In this document: positions 1 to 6,709 of the stretch, piece after piece
Position numbering within the stretch: the first letter of the stretch is position 1
How the letters are laid out: each line of letters starts with the position of its first letter
DNA from: an uncultured Paenibacillaceae bacterium
Lineage (GTDB): Bacteria > Bacillota > Bacilli > Aneurinibacillales > Aneurinibacillaceae
Direction of reading: 5' to 3'
Assembly: GCA_937874515.1 (NCBI GenBank)
Contig: CALNBV010000206.1
Coordinates: forward strand, 1 to 22,007
DNA: 22,007 bases
Position numbers and translations under genes: made by a program
The notes under the pieces: generated by a model
Told to the model about the DNA's origin: nothing
Seen by the model: the letters and a program-made list of their open reading frames with translations, nothing else
The model's database searches: none

Positions 1-623
1 ACCGGGATTATTGTTGCCAGTACACATCCATGAATGGATTTATTACCAACCGTTATTCTACCTTCCATAAATTATTCGAAAAAATATATCCCAAACTCAA
101 TAAAAGACAATATATTATGCAACAGGGTTTACATCTCATGACAATCAATAAGGAAATCCTGGATTTCCGTGCCTTAGTGCAAAAGGATCAGCGGGGAGAA
201 TGGAATATCATCTCTATTGTTGCCAGGGTGAGCAATGAAAAAAATATAGTTTCAAACATTGCGAGAGGGGGTACCATTTACCCCTTGACTGAAGCCCTTA
301 ATTCATTGGATATTCCCCTTCCTGTCGTATCTACCAGGCGTAAAATAAAGGAAACTTCCCTTAAAGTTGCAAAATCCTTAGAACAATATTTGCCTGGGGA
401 ATATGCTGAACTAGGTATAGACCTGGCTCTTGATACCAGGGGAAATCTCTGGTTGATTGAAGTCAATTCAAAACCTTCAAAAACTACCGCTTCCCTTTCC
501 AAAGGAACTGCCGAAAATAAAGTCCGCCGATCCGTAGTGAAATTAATGGATTACTGCTTTTATCGGAGCGGGTTTATCCACTTATTCCAACATCCAAGTA
601 GAAGGAGGTCTAAAAAGGGATGA
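1..623 (+). CDS. YheC/YheD-family ATP-grasp protein, 5'-truncated by window edge
   Basis: C-terminal part of an ATP-grasp protein of the YheC/YheD endospore-coat-associated family. The frame is open from base 3 to the window edge, and the codons before the ATG at 30 align with the interior of the third gene of this cluster, so the true start lies upstream and the ATG at 30 is only an internal Met. Visible family motifs are IMQQGL, DFRALVQK, a glycine-rich ARGGTIYP stretch and the metal/ATP-binding C-terminal block ELGIDLALD...LIEVNSKPSK. Family members are associated with the forespore or spore coat in Bacillus; the ligand they join is not known. The stop overlaps the next start by 4 bp (ATGA), so translation is probably coupled in an operon with the two paralogues downstream. 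The family call is firm; the biochemical role is unknown. Confidence 0.88.
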   Translation, partial: RDYCCQYTSMNGFITNRYSTFHKLFEKIYPKLNKRQYIMQQGLHLMTINKEILDFRALVQKDQRGEWNIISIVARVSNEKNIVSNIARGGTIYPLTEALNSLDIPLPVVSTRRKIKETSLKVAKSLEQYLPGEYAELGIDLALDTRGNLWLIEVNSKPSKTTASLSKGTAENKVRRSVVKLMDYCFYRSGFIHLFQHPSRRRSKKG

Positions 624-1711
624 ACATACAATCCGCATCATTGGGAATACTTGCTACCCCCAGCAAACGATACCCCCCTTTTTCTGAAAAAACTCACTAT
701 GCCTATTTGTGTGCTGCAGGAAGAAAAATAGGTATTAATGTGTTTGTTTTTCTACCTACAGAAGTTGATTTCGAAAACAAAATGGTCACAGGCTATCAAT
801 ACAACAATTACAGATGGGAAAAACACTTATTTCCATTACCCTCTTTCGTATATGACCGATGTTCAAACCGAAAAAAATACCGAAACCAAATTCAACAATT
901 AAAGGCAAAACCCTCAGTTGTCTTTCTAGGTCATGTATTGCCTAATAAATGGAAAAATTATCAACATATGATACAACATTCGGGCTTACTTCCCTACATT
1001 CCCCCTACTGAACTCATTGATTCCATGCATGAAATTGGCCAATGGTTAGAAGATTATCAATCTGTTGTCATTAAACCCATCCAGAATTCTCTAGGAATCG
1101 GTGTCATGAAAATTGCACAAACGGATGGTTATTACACTCTTCAAGGAAGAGATTATAAAAATAAAATTTTATTTAAAGAATTTGCAGATCAGGCTGCCTT
1201 ATATTCCTGGTTACACAGCCATTTAAAAAATAAAACAATGATTCAACCGTACCTATCCCTTTGCACAGATGAAGGAGTTCCCTTTGACATTCGTGTCCTT
1301 GTGCAAAAAGGGGGAAACGGCAAGTGGAAAGAAACAGGGAGAGCTGTACGTGCTGGTGTAAAAAATGGAATTACCTCTAATTTATGTGGCGGCGGCAAAG
1401 CCTTTTCTGTCAATGAATTTTTGATGAAGTTTTTCTCCCAGGAAGAAATTACAGAAATAAATCAAACCATTGATTCTATTGTCAGTGAACTTCCTTCTTT
1501 CATTGAAAGCCGTCATGGCAGACTTGTAGAATTAGGCATTGATATAGGCGTAGATAAAAATGGGGAAGTTTGGATTATTGAAATTAACTCCAAACCGGGA
1601 AGGGCTTCTTTCCGAAAAATAAATAAAGGGGCTTATTATAACCAGGCACGATTAAATCCTTTAAAATACGCCTACTTCCTTTCTAGAAATTTAGTTGGTG
1701 TTAAAGAATGA
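620..1711 (+). CDS. YheC/YheD-family ATP-grasp protein (second of three)
   Basis: Complete 363-residue member of the YheC/YheD ATP-grasp family. The N-terminal 110 residues form the preATP-grasp-like part (LGILATPS, then a VTGYQYNNYRWEKHLFPLP stretch typical of the family). The ATP-grasp part includes the nucleotide-binding lysine segment VVIKPIQNSLGIGVMKI (about 149-165), IQPYL, FDIRVLVQK and the acidic C-terminal block LVELGIDIGVD...WIIEINSKPGR. The start is fixed by a strong GAAGGAGGT site at 601-609 and the 4-bp overlap with the preceding stop. The stop overlaps the next start in the same ATGA fashion. Spore-coat or forespore location is known for the family only; the substrate is unknown. 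Confidence 0.92.
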   Translation: MNIQSASLGILATPSKRYPPFSEKTHYAYLCAAGRKIGINVFVFLPTEVDFENKMVTGYQYNNYRWEKHLFPLPSFVYDRCSNRKKYRNQIQQLKAKPSVVFLGHVLPNKWKNYQHMIQHSGLLPYIPPTELIDSMHEIGQWLEDYQSVVIKPIQNSLGIGVMKIAQTDGYYTLQGRDYKNKILFKEFADQAALYSWLHSHLKNKTMIQPYLSLCTDEGVPFDIRVLVQKGGNGKWKETGRAVRAGVKNGITSNLCGGGKAFSVNEFLMKFFSQEEITEINQTIDSIVSELPSFIESRHGRLVELGIDIGVDKNGEVWIIEINSKPGRASFRKINKGAYYNQARLNPLKYAYFLSRNLVGVKE

Positions 1712-3000
1712 TGAATGGATCTGCTAACCATGGATGGATCTCATACCATCCTGATTCTAGAAGTTGGTTTTTACACGTGATCCGTGGTGAAGGTCCATTT
1801 CTATATACACCAGAGAGAACAATCATTTCCGTTGGCAATTGGAAAAAGGAGTTTAGAGTTATCAATGAAGAACCCCTGAAGGAAATGATTTCTACGAAAA
1901 TTTCTTACCGAAGAAACATGAATGGATTTTATCCTGGGCCCTTTATGGGAATTCTCACAGTAGAAGGCAAAAATCATTTCAAAGGTGTCAGGGAAAACTT
2001 TATTGACCTTATTGAAGAAGGAAAAAAAGAAGGGGCATTTGTTTATGTAGTGCCCATTGAAAAAATCCATTGGAAGAAACAATGGGTCACAGGATATTTG
2101 TATGATTCCAGAACTAAAAAATGGTGCAAAGAAATCCTTCCTTTTCCCCATGTCTTCTACAATCGTATTCCCAGCAGAAAAGAGGAAGAAAAAAAACACG
2201 TACAGCTGGCTTTAAAAAAATTGGCAATGCAAAAAAAAACAGTCCTTTTTAACCCCCATTTTTTTGATAAAGCATCAATCTTTGAAGTCCTTCGTTATCA
2301 TTCTTCTATCCGTTATCTTTTGCCGGAAACCCGCTATTTTCAAACAGCTAAAGATTTAGAAGTTATGATTAGGAAATATCCTTTTATCTATTTAAAACCC
2401 CTTAAAGGAATGGCGGGAAAAGGAATTTACCGTTTAGAAAAAAACAAAACTGATTTTCTCCTGAAATATCAACAAGGGAAAGAAACCTTACAAAGGGCAT
2501 TCAGTTCCTTTGATGAAACCCTCACTTATTTACAGGAACGATGTAAAATCCCTTATTTAATCCAACAAGGGATCCCCCTTGCCCAATATAAAAATAAAGC
2601 CTTTGATTTTCGTCTTCTTGTACAAAAAAACGGGGTTGGGAAATGGGGATTAACAGGAGTTGGAATCCGACTTTCTGGAGAAGGAAATATAACAACCCAT
2701 GTCCCTAGAGGGGGATCCATTCAATCTCCAAAGGAAATCCTCCCTATGGTTTTTCCAAATACAAAAAGCCAGTTAATTATGGAACAATTAAAAGGAATTG
2801 CCCTAACAATAACAAAAGTATTAGAAAGCAAATGGCCTACATTAGGTGAAGTTTCCATGGATATTGGGATGGATCACAATGGACACTTTTGGTTTTTCGA
2901 GGCAAATTCAAAACCAGGAAAATTTGATGAACCTACTATCCGAAAACCTTCCCTTCATAATTTAATTCATTATTCTCAATATCTATTCAACTTGCCGTAA
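1708..3000 (+). CDS. YheC/YheD-family ATP-grasp protein with N-terminal extension (third of three)
   Basis: A 430-residue paralogue of the two genes upstream. It carries about 75 extra N-terminal residues before the family core begins at GPFMGILTVEG. Core motifs are WVTGYLYD, the ATP-binding lysine stretch FIYLKPLKGMAGKGIYRLE, LIQQGIPL, FDFRLLVQK, PRGGSI and the C-terminal GEVSMDIGMD...FFEANSKPGK block. The glycine-rich GMAGKGI loop is better preserved here than in the second gene. The start overlaps the previous stop (ATGA at 1708-1711), and a second ATG follows at once, so either Met could be used. The 3' end overlaps the convergent gene on the other strand by 18 bp, and no terminator is visible between them. 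It is probably a spore-associated ligase-like enzyme whose substrate is unknown. Confidence 0.91.
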   Translation: MMNGSANHGWISYHPDSRSWFLHVIRGEGPFLYTPERTIISVGNWKKEFRVINEEPLKEMISTKISYRRNMNGFYPGPFMGILTVEGKNHFKGVRENFIDLIEEGKKEGAFVYVVPIEKIHWKKQWVTGYLYDSRTKKWCKEILPFPHVFYNRIPSRKEEEKKHVQLALKKLAMQKKTVLFNPHFFDKASIFEVLRYHSSIRYLLPETRYFQTAKDLEVMIRKYPFIYLKPLKGMAGKGIYRLEKNKTDFLLKYQQGKETLQRAFSSFDETLTYLQERCKIPYLIQQGIPLAQYKNKAFDFRLLVQKNGVGKWGLTGVGIRLSGEGNITTHVPRGGSIQSPKEILPMVFPNTKSQLIMEQLKGIALTITKVLESKWPTLGEVSMDIGMDHNGHFWFFEANSKPGKFDEPTIRKPSLHNLIHYSQYLFNLP

Positions 3001-3612
3001 ATAATCAATAACCTCATCAAGATGCCGAATTAAATCCAATCCTTTTTCACGGAGAATTCCTGCATGAAAACTATTGAACGTGTTCGCTTCTTCCTGAACC
3101 TTTCTTTGGATTCCATGCAACTTCTCTAATTCTTTTTTATTTAATGCCTCTTCTATGGAATCACATATGAACATTCTACATATACTGGTTTTAAAAGAAG
3201 GCTTTAACCCACATCCTTCCCCTTTAATGAAAAAAGGACAGATTCCATACTTTAATCTTAAATCAACGGCCTGGTACTTTGTATGCTGACTGCCCATTAA
3301 TTGTTCAAAAACGTGAGAGGGTATGCTACCATCCTCCCTCTTTTCATAAAAAGACGAATGCATATGGGCTCCAGCTATAATTTCATATTCATAAATGTGA
3401 TTTTGAGGATGATTCCAGATCTCCTTCTTCAAAAAAGATTCTTCCCCACTTCTAACCATTTTCCATAGTTCAAAAAGTGTAAAAACGGGTTCATACCGGC
3501 AACACCCAGCAGGCTCAAAATCCTCCGAAATCCTTTGGAAATGAGGATCCCTACATTGGCGGCAATGGGGAGAAAGCAATTGTTTATTATGTTGATCCCA
3601 GATGAATGTCAT
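2983..3612 (-). CDS. Eight-cysteine putative metal-binding protein, YkgJ/UPF0153-like
   Basis: A 209-residue soluble protein with eight cysteines in two clusters: C17-x2-C20 and C37-C38 near the N-terminus, and C125, C134, C145 and C150 in the segment CPFF...GCGL...SICRMFIC. This spacing is like the zinc/iron-chelating YkgJ (UPF0153) proteins, which coordinate metal through scattered cysteines, but I cannot confirm the family without a profile search. Residues 150-209 are predicted to be helical and charged. There is no signal peptide or membrane segment. The start is supported by AGGAGAG 6-12 bases upstream of the ATG. The gene stands alone on this strand, ends inside the last codons of the convergent YheCD gene, and lies downstream of a terminator at 3669-3708. 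The function is unknown. Confidence 0.8.
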   Translation of the reverse strand: MTFIWDQHNKQLLSPHCRQCRDPHFQRISEDFEPAGCCRYEPVFTLFELWKMVRSGEESFLKKEIWNHPQNHIYEYEIIAGAHMHSSFYEKREDGSIPSHVFEQLMGSQHTKYQAVDLRLKYGICPFFIKGEGCGLKPSFKTSICRMFICDSIEEALNKKELEKLHGIQRKVQEEANTFNSFHAGILREKGLDLIRHLDEVIDYLRQVE

Positions 3613-3668
3613 ATTAATCTCTCCTCATTCATTTCAGCAGATAGAACTATTATAAATAGTCCCCGAAC

Positions 3669-3708
3669 AAATAAAAAGCTGCAATAGAGTATAATTACTC
3701 ATTGCAGC
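3669..3708 (-). terminator. Intrinsic terminator downstream of the small 3720-3929 gene
   Basis: Bases 3678-3685 (GCTGCAAT) pair with 3701-3708, and 3687-3691 (GAGTA) with 3696-3700, leaving a one-base bulge at 3686 and a TAAT loop. Read on the - strand the stem is followed by TTTTTATTT. It sits about 12 bases past the stop codon of the small ORF, which supports that ORF as a real transcript. Confidence 0.8.
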
Positions 3709-3719
3709 CCTTCATAACA

Positions 3720-3929
3720 TTACACAGTTGTAACATGATGTTCCTCTTCTAACGCCTCTACTGGTTGATTGATTAAGGGTTCGGCTCTTTCACCAGGGTC
3801 ACCTGGAATCTCCCCTAGTTGACGCAGGTTATCGTTCCTTATGCCTTCACGACCATCCATAACTTTATCACAAAAACCTAGACAAACACGCAAAATCTCA
3901 TCCCAGTTTGCATAACTGAACAATAACAT
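3720..3929 (-). CDS. Small hypothetical protein, 69 residues
   Basis: Not recognised. The frame is open from a TTG at 3950, but the best start is the ATG at 3929, which has a GGGGGG ribosome-binding-like run about 10 bases upstream; an ATG at 3938 touches that run and is less likely. The product would be 69 residues beginning MLLFSYANWDEILRV. It has a hydrophobic/aromatic N-terminal third with two cysteines (CLGFC), a basic middle and a very acidic C-terminus ending EEEHHVTTV. It is not an obvious membrane or secreted protein. Support for its being real comes from the intrinsic terminator directly after the stop and its position in an otherwise empty 490-base gap between two - strand genes. 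No promoter stands out upstream. Confidence 0.55.
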   Translation of the reverse strand: MLLFSYANWDEILRVCLGFCDKVMDGREGIRNDNLRQLGEIPGDPGERAEPLINQPVEALEEEHHVTTV

Positions 3930-4061
3930 TATTACCATCCCCCCCAGCAAATTTTAGAGGTCCCTCTACTTCATTGTACTACAACCTAAATCACATTATT
4001 CAATAATTAAGACTATTCACAAAATTGACATTTATTCTAATCACCCAATATATAATTTAAT

Positions 4062-4107
4062 CCCCACCTCTGTTTTATCCAGTAGGTGGGGTTTTCTATG
4101 TTTTTTT
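4062..4107. terminator. Hairpin with T-run between spoVR and the small upstream-facing gene
   Basis: CCCCACCT at 4062-4069 pairs perfectly with AGGTGGGG at 4084-4091, and a CTG/CAG inner pair (4070-4072 with 4080-4082) extends the stem. It starts about 15 bases after the spoVR stop, so it is the natural terminator of the - strand prkA-yhbH-spoVR operon. However, the better T-run (TTTTC, then seven T at 4101-4107) lies on the + strand side, while the - strand tail is only ATTAAATTATAT. Orientation is therefore left open; it may work both ways. Confidence 0.6.
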
Positions 4108-5518
4108 ACAGAAATCTGCGATGGCATTTCTTCCCGTCATAGGTAAATAGGACTTTTCTTTGTTCAATCATTGTTTCCATATGAATGGATTTACCCCAGA
4201 GAAAATAAATATAAGGCATTGTTTTTTCTAAATACTTTATATCCAATTCAATTGTTTCATACTGATGATAAATATATAATTCTCCATTGCGAAGATAGTC
4301 TCCATCTTTTACAAGCAAATAAGGAAACCCTCCATTTACTTTGTTGTTCACCAGTTGATCTCTTACGTATTCCCAGGTCTTTTCAGTAATGGTCCAGTCA
4401 TTTCCTTGCTTGGCAAACACATACATATCCATTTCATCTACTAATTCTTTCGTTAAATAATTGCGGATAAATGATAAATCATTTTCGATTTCTCGTACCT
4501 CAAATATTTTTTCTCTTCCTTTTCCCGGCTTCCGATTAAATTTCCTCATTTCTTCTTCTGTAGGGTGATCCCATCGCTTTTCAATATCCTCTAAAATTTT
4601 CAAGCCCAAATAATATGGGTTAATACTCGTAGGAGAAGGCTGAATCACTCCTGAATTTAATTTGGCGAATTCGACTGTTTCCTCTTCTGTTAAATCCATC
4701 TCTCTAATAATTCGCTGATGCCAATAAGAAGCCCAACCTTCATTCATAATTTTCGTTTCAATTTGCGGCCAGAAATACAGCATTTCTTCTCTCATAATGG
4801 TAAGGATATCTCTTTGCCATTCTTCAAGGTTAGGGCTGAATTCCTCAATAAAAAGCAATAAATCCTTTTCTGGCCTTGGCGGGAAACGTCGATTATTCTG
4901 CAACTCATCATTTTCTTCTTTTGTTTCCTTTACTTCTTCTAGTTTCCAAAGATCATGGTATTCAGAAACCCTTTTGTCTTTAGGCATTGGTTCGTTTTCT
5001 TTCCATTCAAATTGCCTGCTTGTTAAGCCAGGATCAATATGTTCCTGAATAGCAAGGACAGCATCTAAAAAATTTTCCACCTTTTCTTTTCCATATTTCA
5101 TTTCATAGGAACGTAATCGTTCAGCTGTAGCTGCCATGCTTTCTACCATGTTTCGATTTGTTTTACTAAAATGCATATTGTTCTTAAAAAAATCACAATG
5201 AGCAAGAACATGGGCTACGATCATTTTGTTCTGGATTAAGCTATTTCCTTCAAGAAGAAAGGCATAGCAGGGATTGGAATTGATAACCAATTCATAGATT
5301 TTGCTTAAACCTAGATCGTATTGTAATTTCATTCTGTGGAATGTCTTGCCAAAACTCCAGTGTGAAAATCGAGTCGGCATTCCATAAGCCCCAAAGGTGT
5401 ATATAATATCAGCTGGACAAATTTCATATCTCATAGGATAGAAATCCAGGCCAAACCCTTTTGCAATTTCAGTAATTTCATCTACTGCCCGTTCTAGTTT
5501 TTTCATCATCTCGCTCAT
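4106..5518 (-). CDS. spoVR: Stage V sporulation protein R (SpoVR family)
   Basis: A 470-residue protein, the usual length of SpoVR (about 468 in B. subtilis; YcgB is the E. coli relative). Family signatures run through the whole length: the N-terminal segment FGLDFYPMRYEICPADIIYTFGAYGMPTRFSHW (about 22-54), INSNPCYAFLLEGNS, a histidine-rich VAHVLAHCDFF, and NEGWASYWHQRIIREM with GVIQPSPTSINPYYLG. SpoVR is needed for proper spore cortex formation in Bacillus; its biochemical activity is not established, although conserved His and Glu residues suggest metal binding. The ATG shares one base with the yhbH stop (TAATG at 5518-5520), and the GAGGG site lies inside yhbH, so the two are translationally coupled. 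It is the last gene of prkA-yhbH-spoVR. Confidence 0.96.
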   Translation of the reverse strand: MSEMMKKLERAVDEITEIAKGFGLDFYPMRYEICPADIIYTFGAYGMPTRFSHWSFGKTFHRMKLQYDLGLSKIYELVINSNPCYAFLLEGNSLIQNKMIVAHVLAHCDFFKNNMHFSKTNRNMVESMAATAERLRSYEMKYGKEKVENFLDAVLAIQEHIDPGLTSRQFEWKENEPMPKDKRVSEYHDLWKLEEVKETKEENDELQNNRRFPPRPEKDLLLFIEEFSPNLEEWQRDILTIMREEMLYFWPQIETKIMNEGWASYWHQRIIREMDLTEEETVEFAKLNSGVIQPSPTSINPYYLGLKILEDIEKRWDHPTEEEMRKFNRKPGKGREKIFEVREIENDLSFIRNYLTKELVDEMDMYVFAKQGNDWTITEKTWEYVRDQLVNNKVNGGFPYLLVKDGDYLRNGELYIYHQYETIELDIKYLEKTMPYIYFLWGKSIHMETMIEQRKVLFTYDGKKCHRRFL

Positions 5519-6669
5519 TATGTTCCCTCTTTTCTAAAGAAGGTGGTAAGGGCTTTATAAACTTCACCCTTTTCTCGTATAATGGCATACTTAAACTTGG
5601 AATCATTCATATGTTTATAGGCTGACATCAATGTACTGTGGCGGTTATATTGATTCACTTCGCCATAACAAAACATGTTAGACACACCCATTAGTTCTTT
5701 TACCAGCTTTACACAACGCTCATTATCTGAAGTCAAATTGTCTCCATCAGAAAAATGGAAGGGATAAATATTATATAAGGATGGGGAATATCTTTCACCG
5801 ATAATTTCCAATGCCTTACGATAAGCGGAGGAACAAATCGTTCCCCCACTCTCTCCCTTCGTAAAGAACTCTTCCTCAGAAACTTCTTTGGCCTCTGTAT
5901 GATGGGCAATAAAAACCACTTCCACTTTTTCATACCTGGTCCTTAAAAAGCGAACCATCCAGAAAAAGAAACTTCTTGCTACATATTTTTCTAAAATGCC
6001 CATTGATCCGGAAGTATCCATCATGGCCAAAATCACAGCATTTGAATGGGGATAAACAATTTCTTCCCATGTTTTGAAGCGTAAATCGTCTTCTGAAATA
6101 TTTTGTACCTGTTTAAAACCATTTTGGGCATTCCGTTTTATCGCTTCTAAAAGGGTTCTCTTCTTATCAATATTACCCATTAGCCCTTTTTTGCGAATAT
6201 CATTAAAACGGATATCAGAAACAATAATTTCATCTTGTTGTTTCTGTTGGAGATTAGGCAATTCCATTTCTGAAAAGAGCATTTCCTCTAATTCTTCAAC
6301 AGTTATTTCCGCCTCATAATAATCAACACCAGGTTGATCCCCAGCCCCCTGGCCTTTGCCAGGACCTTTGCCAGGCTCTCCATCCCGAGCAATAACATCC
6401 CCAACCTTGGAATCCCCATTTCCCTGGCCTATATGTTGGTTTTTATTATAGTTATAGCGAATCCGATATTCATCAAGGGAACGAATGGGGATTTTTACTA
6501 CATCTTTACCTTTAGATAAGATGATATTTTCTTCACTGACAAGATCGGGAAGGTTTTTTTTGATTGCTTCTTTTACTTTTTCCAGGTGGCGCAATTGGTC
6601 CTGATGCCCTTTACGGTGAAGAGACCAGTCCTCGCGGGAAATAATAAACAAGGGTTCATTCATATTCAT
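5518..6669 (-). CDS. yhbH: YhbH, DUF444 (YeaH-type) VWA-like sporulation protein
   Basis: A DUF444-family protein of 383 residues from the preferred start. The N-terminal REDWSLHRKGHQDQ block is characteristic. A Gly/Pro/Lys-rich low-complexity linker follows (about residues 90-115), then a von Willebrand A-like domain with an intact metal-ion-dependent adhesion site: DTSGSM at about 218-223, the Thr of GESGGT at about 277 and the Asp of FSDGDN at about 308. The frame extends to a TTG at 6708, but the ATG at 6669 is chosen because a GGAAGGGGG site sits 6-14 bases ahead of it and because homologues start near there. It lies 40 bp after prkA and overlaps spoVR by 1 base. In B. subtilis it is a sporulation gene; in enterobacteria the YeaG-YeaH pair is stress-induced. 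The molecular role is unresolved. Confidence 0.95.
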   Translation of the reverse strand: MNMNEPLFIISREDWSLHRKGHQDQLRHLEKVKEAIKKNLPDLVSEENIILSKGKDVVKIPIRSLDEYRIRYNYNKNQHIGQGNGDSKVGDVIARDGEPGKGPGKGQGAGDQPGVDYYEAEITVEELEEMLFSEMELPNLQQKQQDEIIVSDIRFNDIRKKGLMGNIDKKRTLLEAIKRNAQNGFKQVQNISEDDLRFKTWEEIVYPHSNAVILAMMDTSGSMGILEKYVARSFFFWMVRFLRTRYEKVEVVFIAHHTEAKEVSEEEFFTKGESGGTICSSAYRKALEIIGERYSPSLYNIYPFHFSDGDNLTSDNERCVKLVKELMGVSNMFCYGEVNQYNRHSTLMSAYKHMNDSKFKYAIIREKGEVYKALTTFFRKEGT

Positions 6670-6709
6670 TCTTTTCCCCCTTCCCTGTCCCTTTTTATCA
6701 CTATTCAAG

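Noticed and set aside
1801..2199. A 132-codon - strand ORF opposite the third ATP-grasp gene
   Set aside because: It is a Phe-rich shadow of A-rich coding sequence on the + strand, without any recognisable domain.
6670..6708. Longer yhbH start at a TTG (13 more residues)
   Set aside because: The extra codons include the GGAAGGGGG ribosome binding site of the ATG at 6669, and homologues begin near that ATG.
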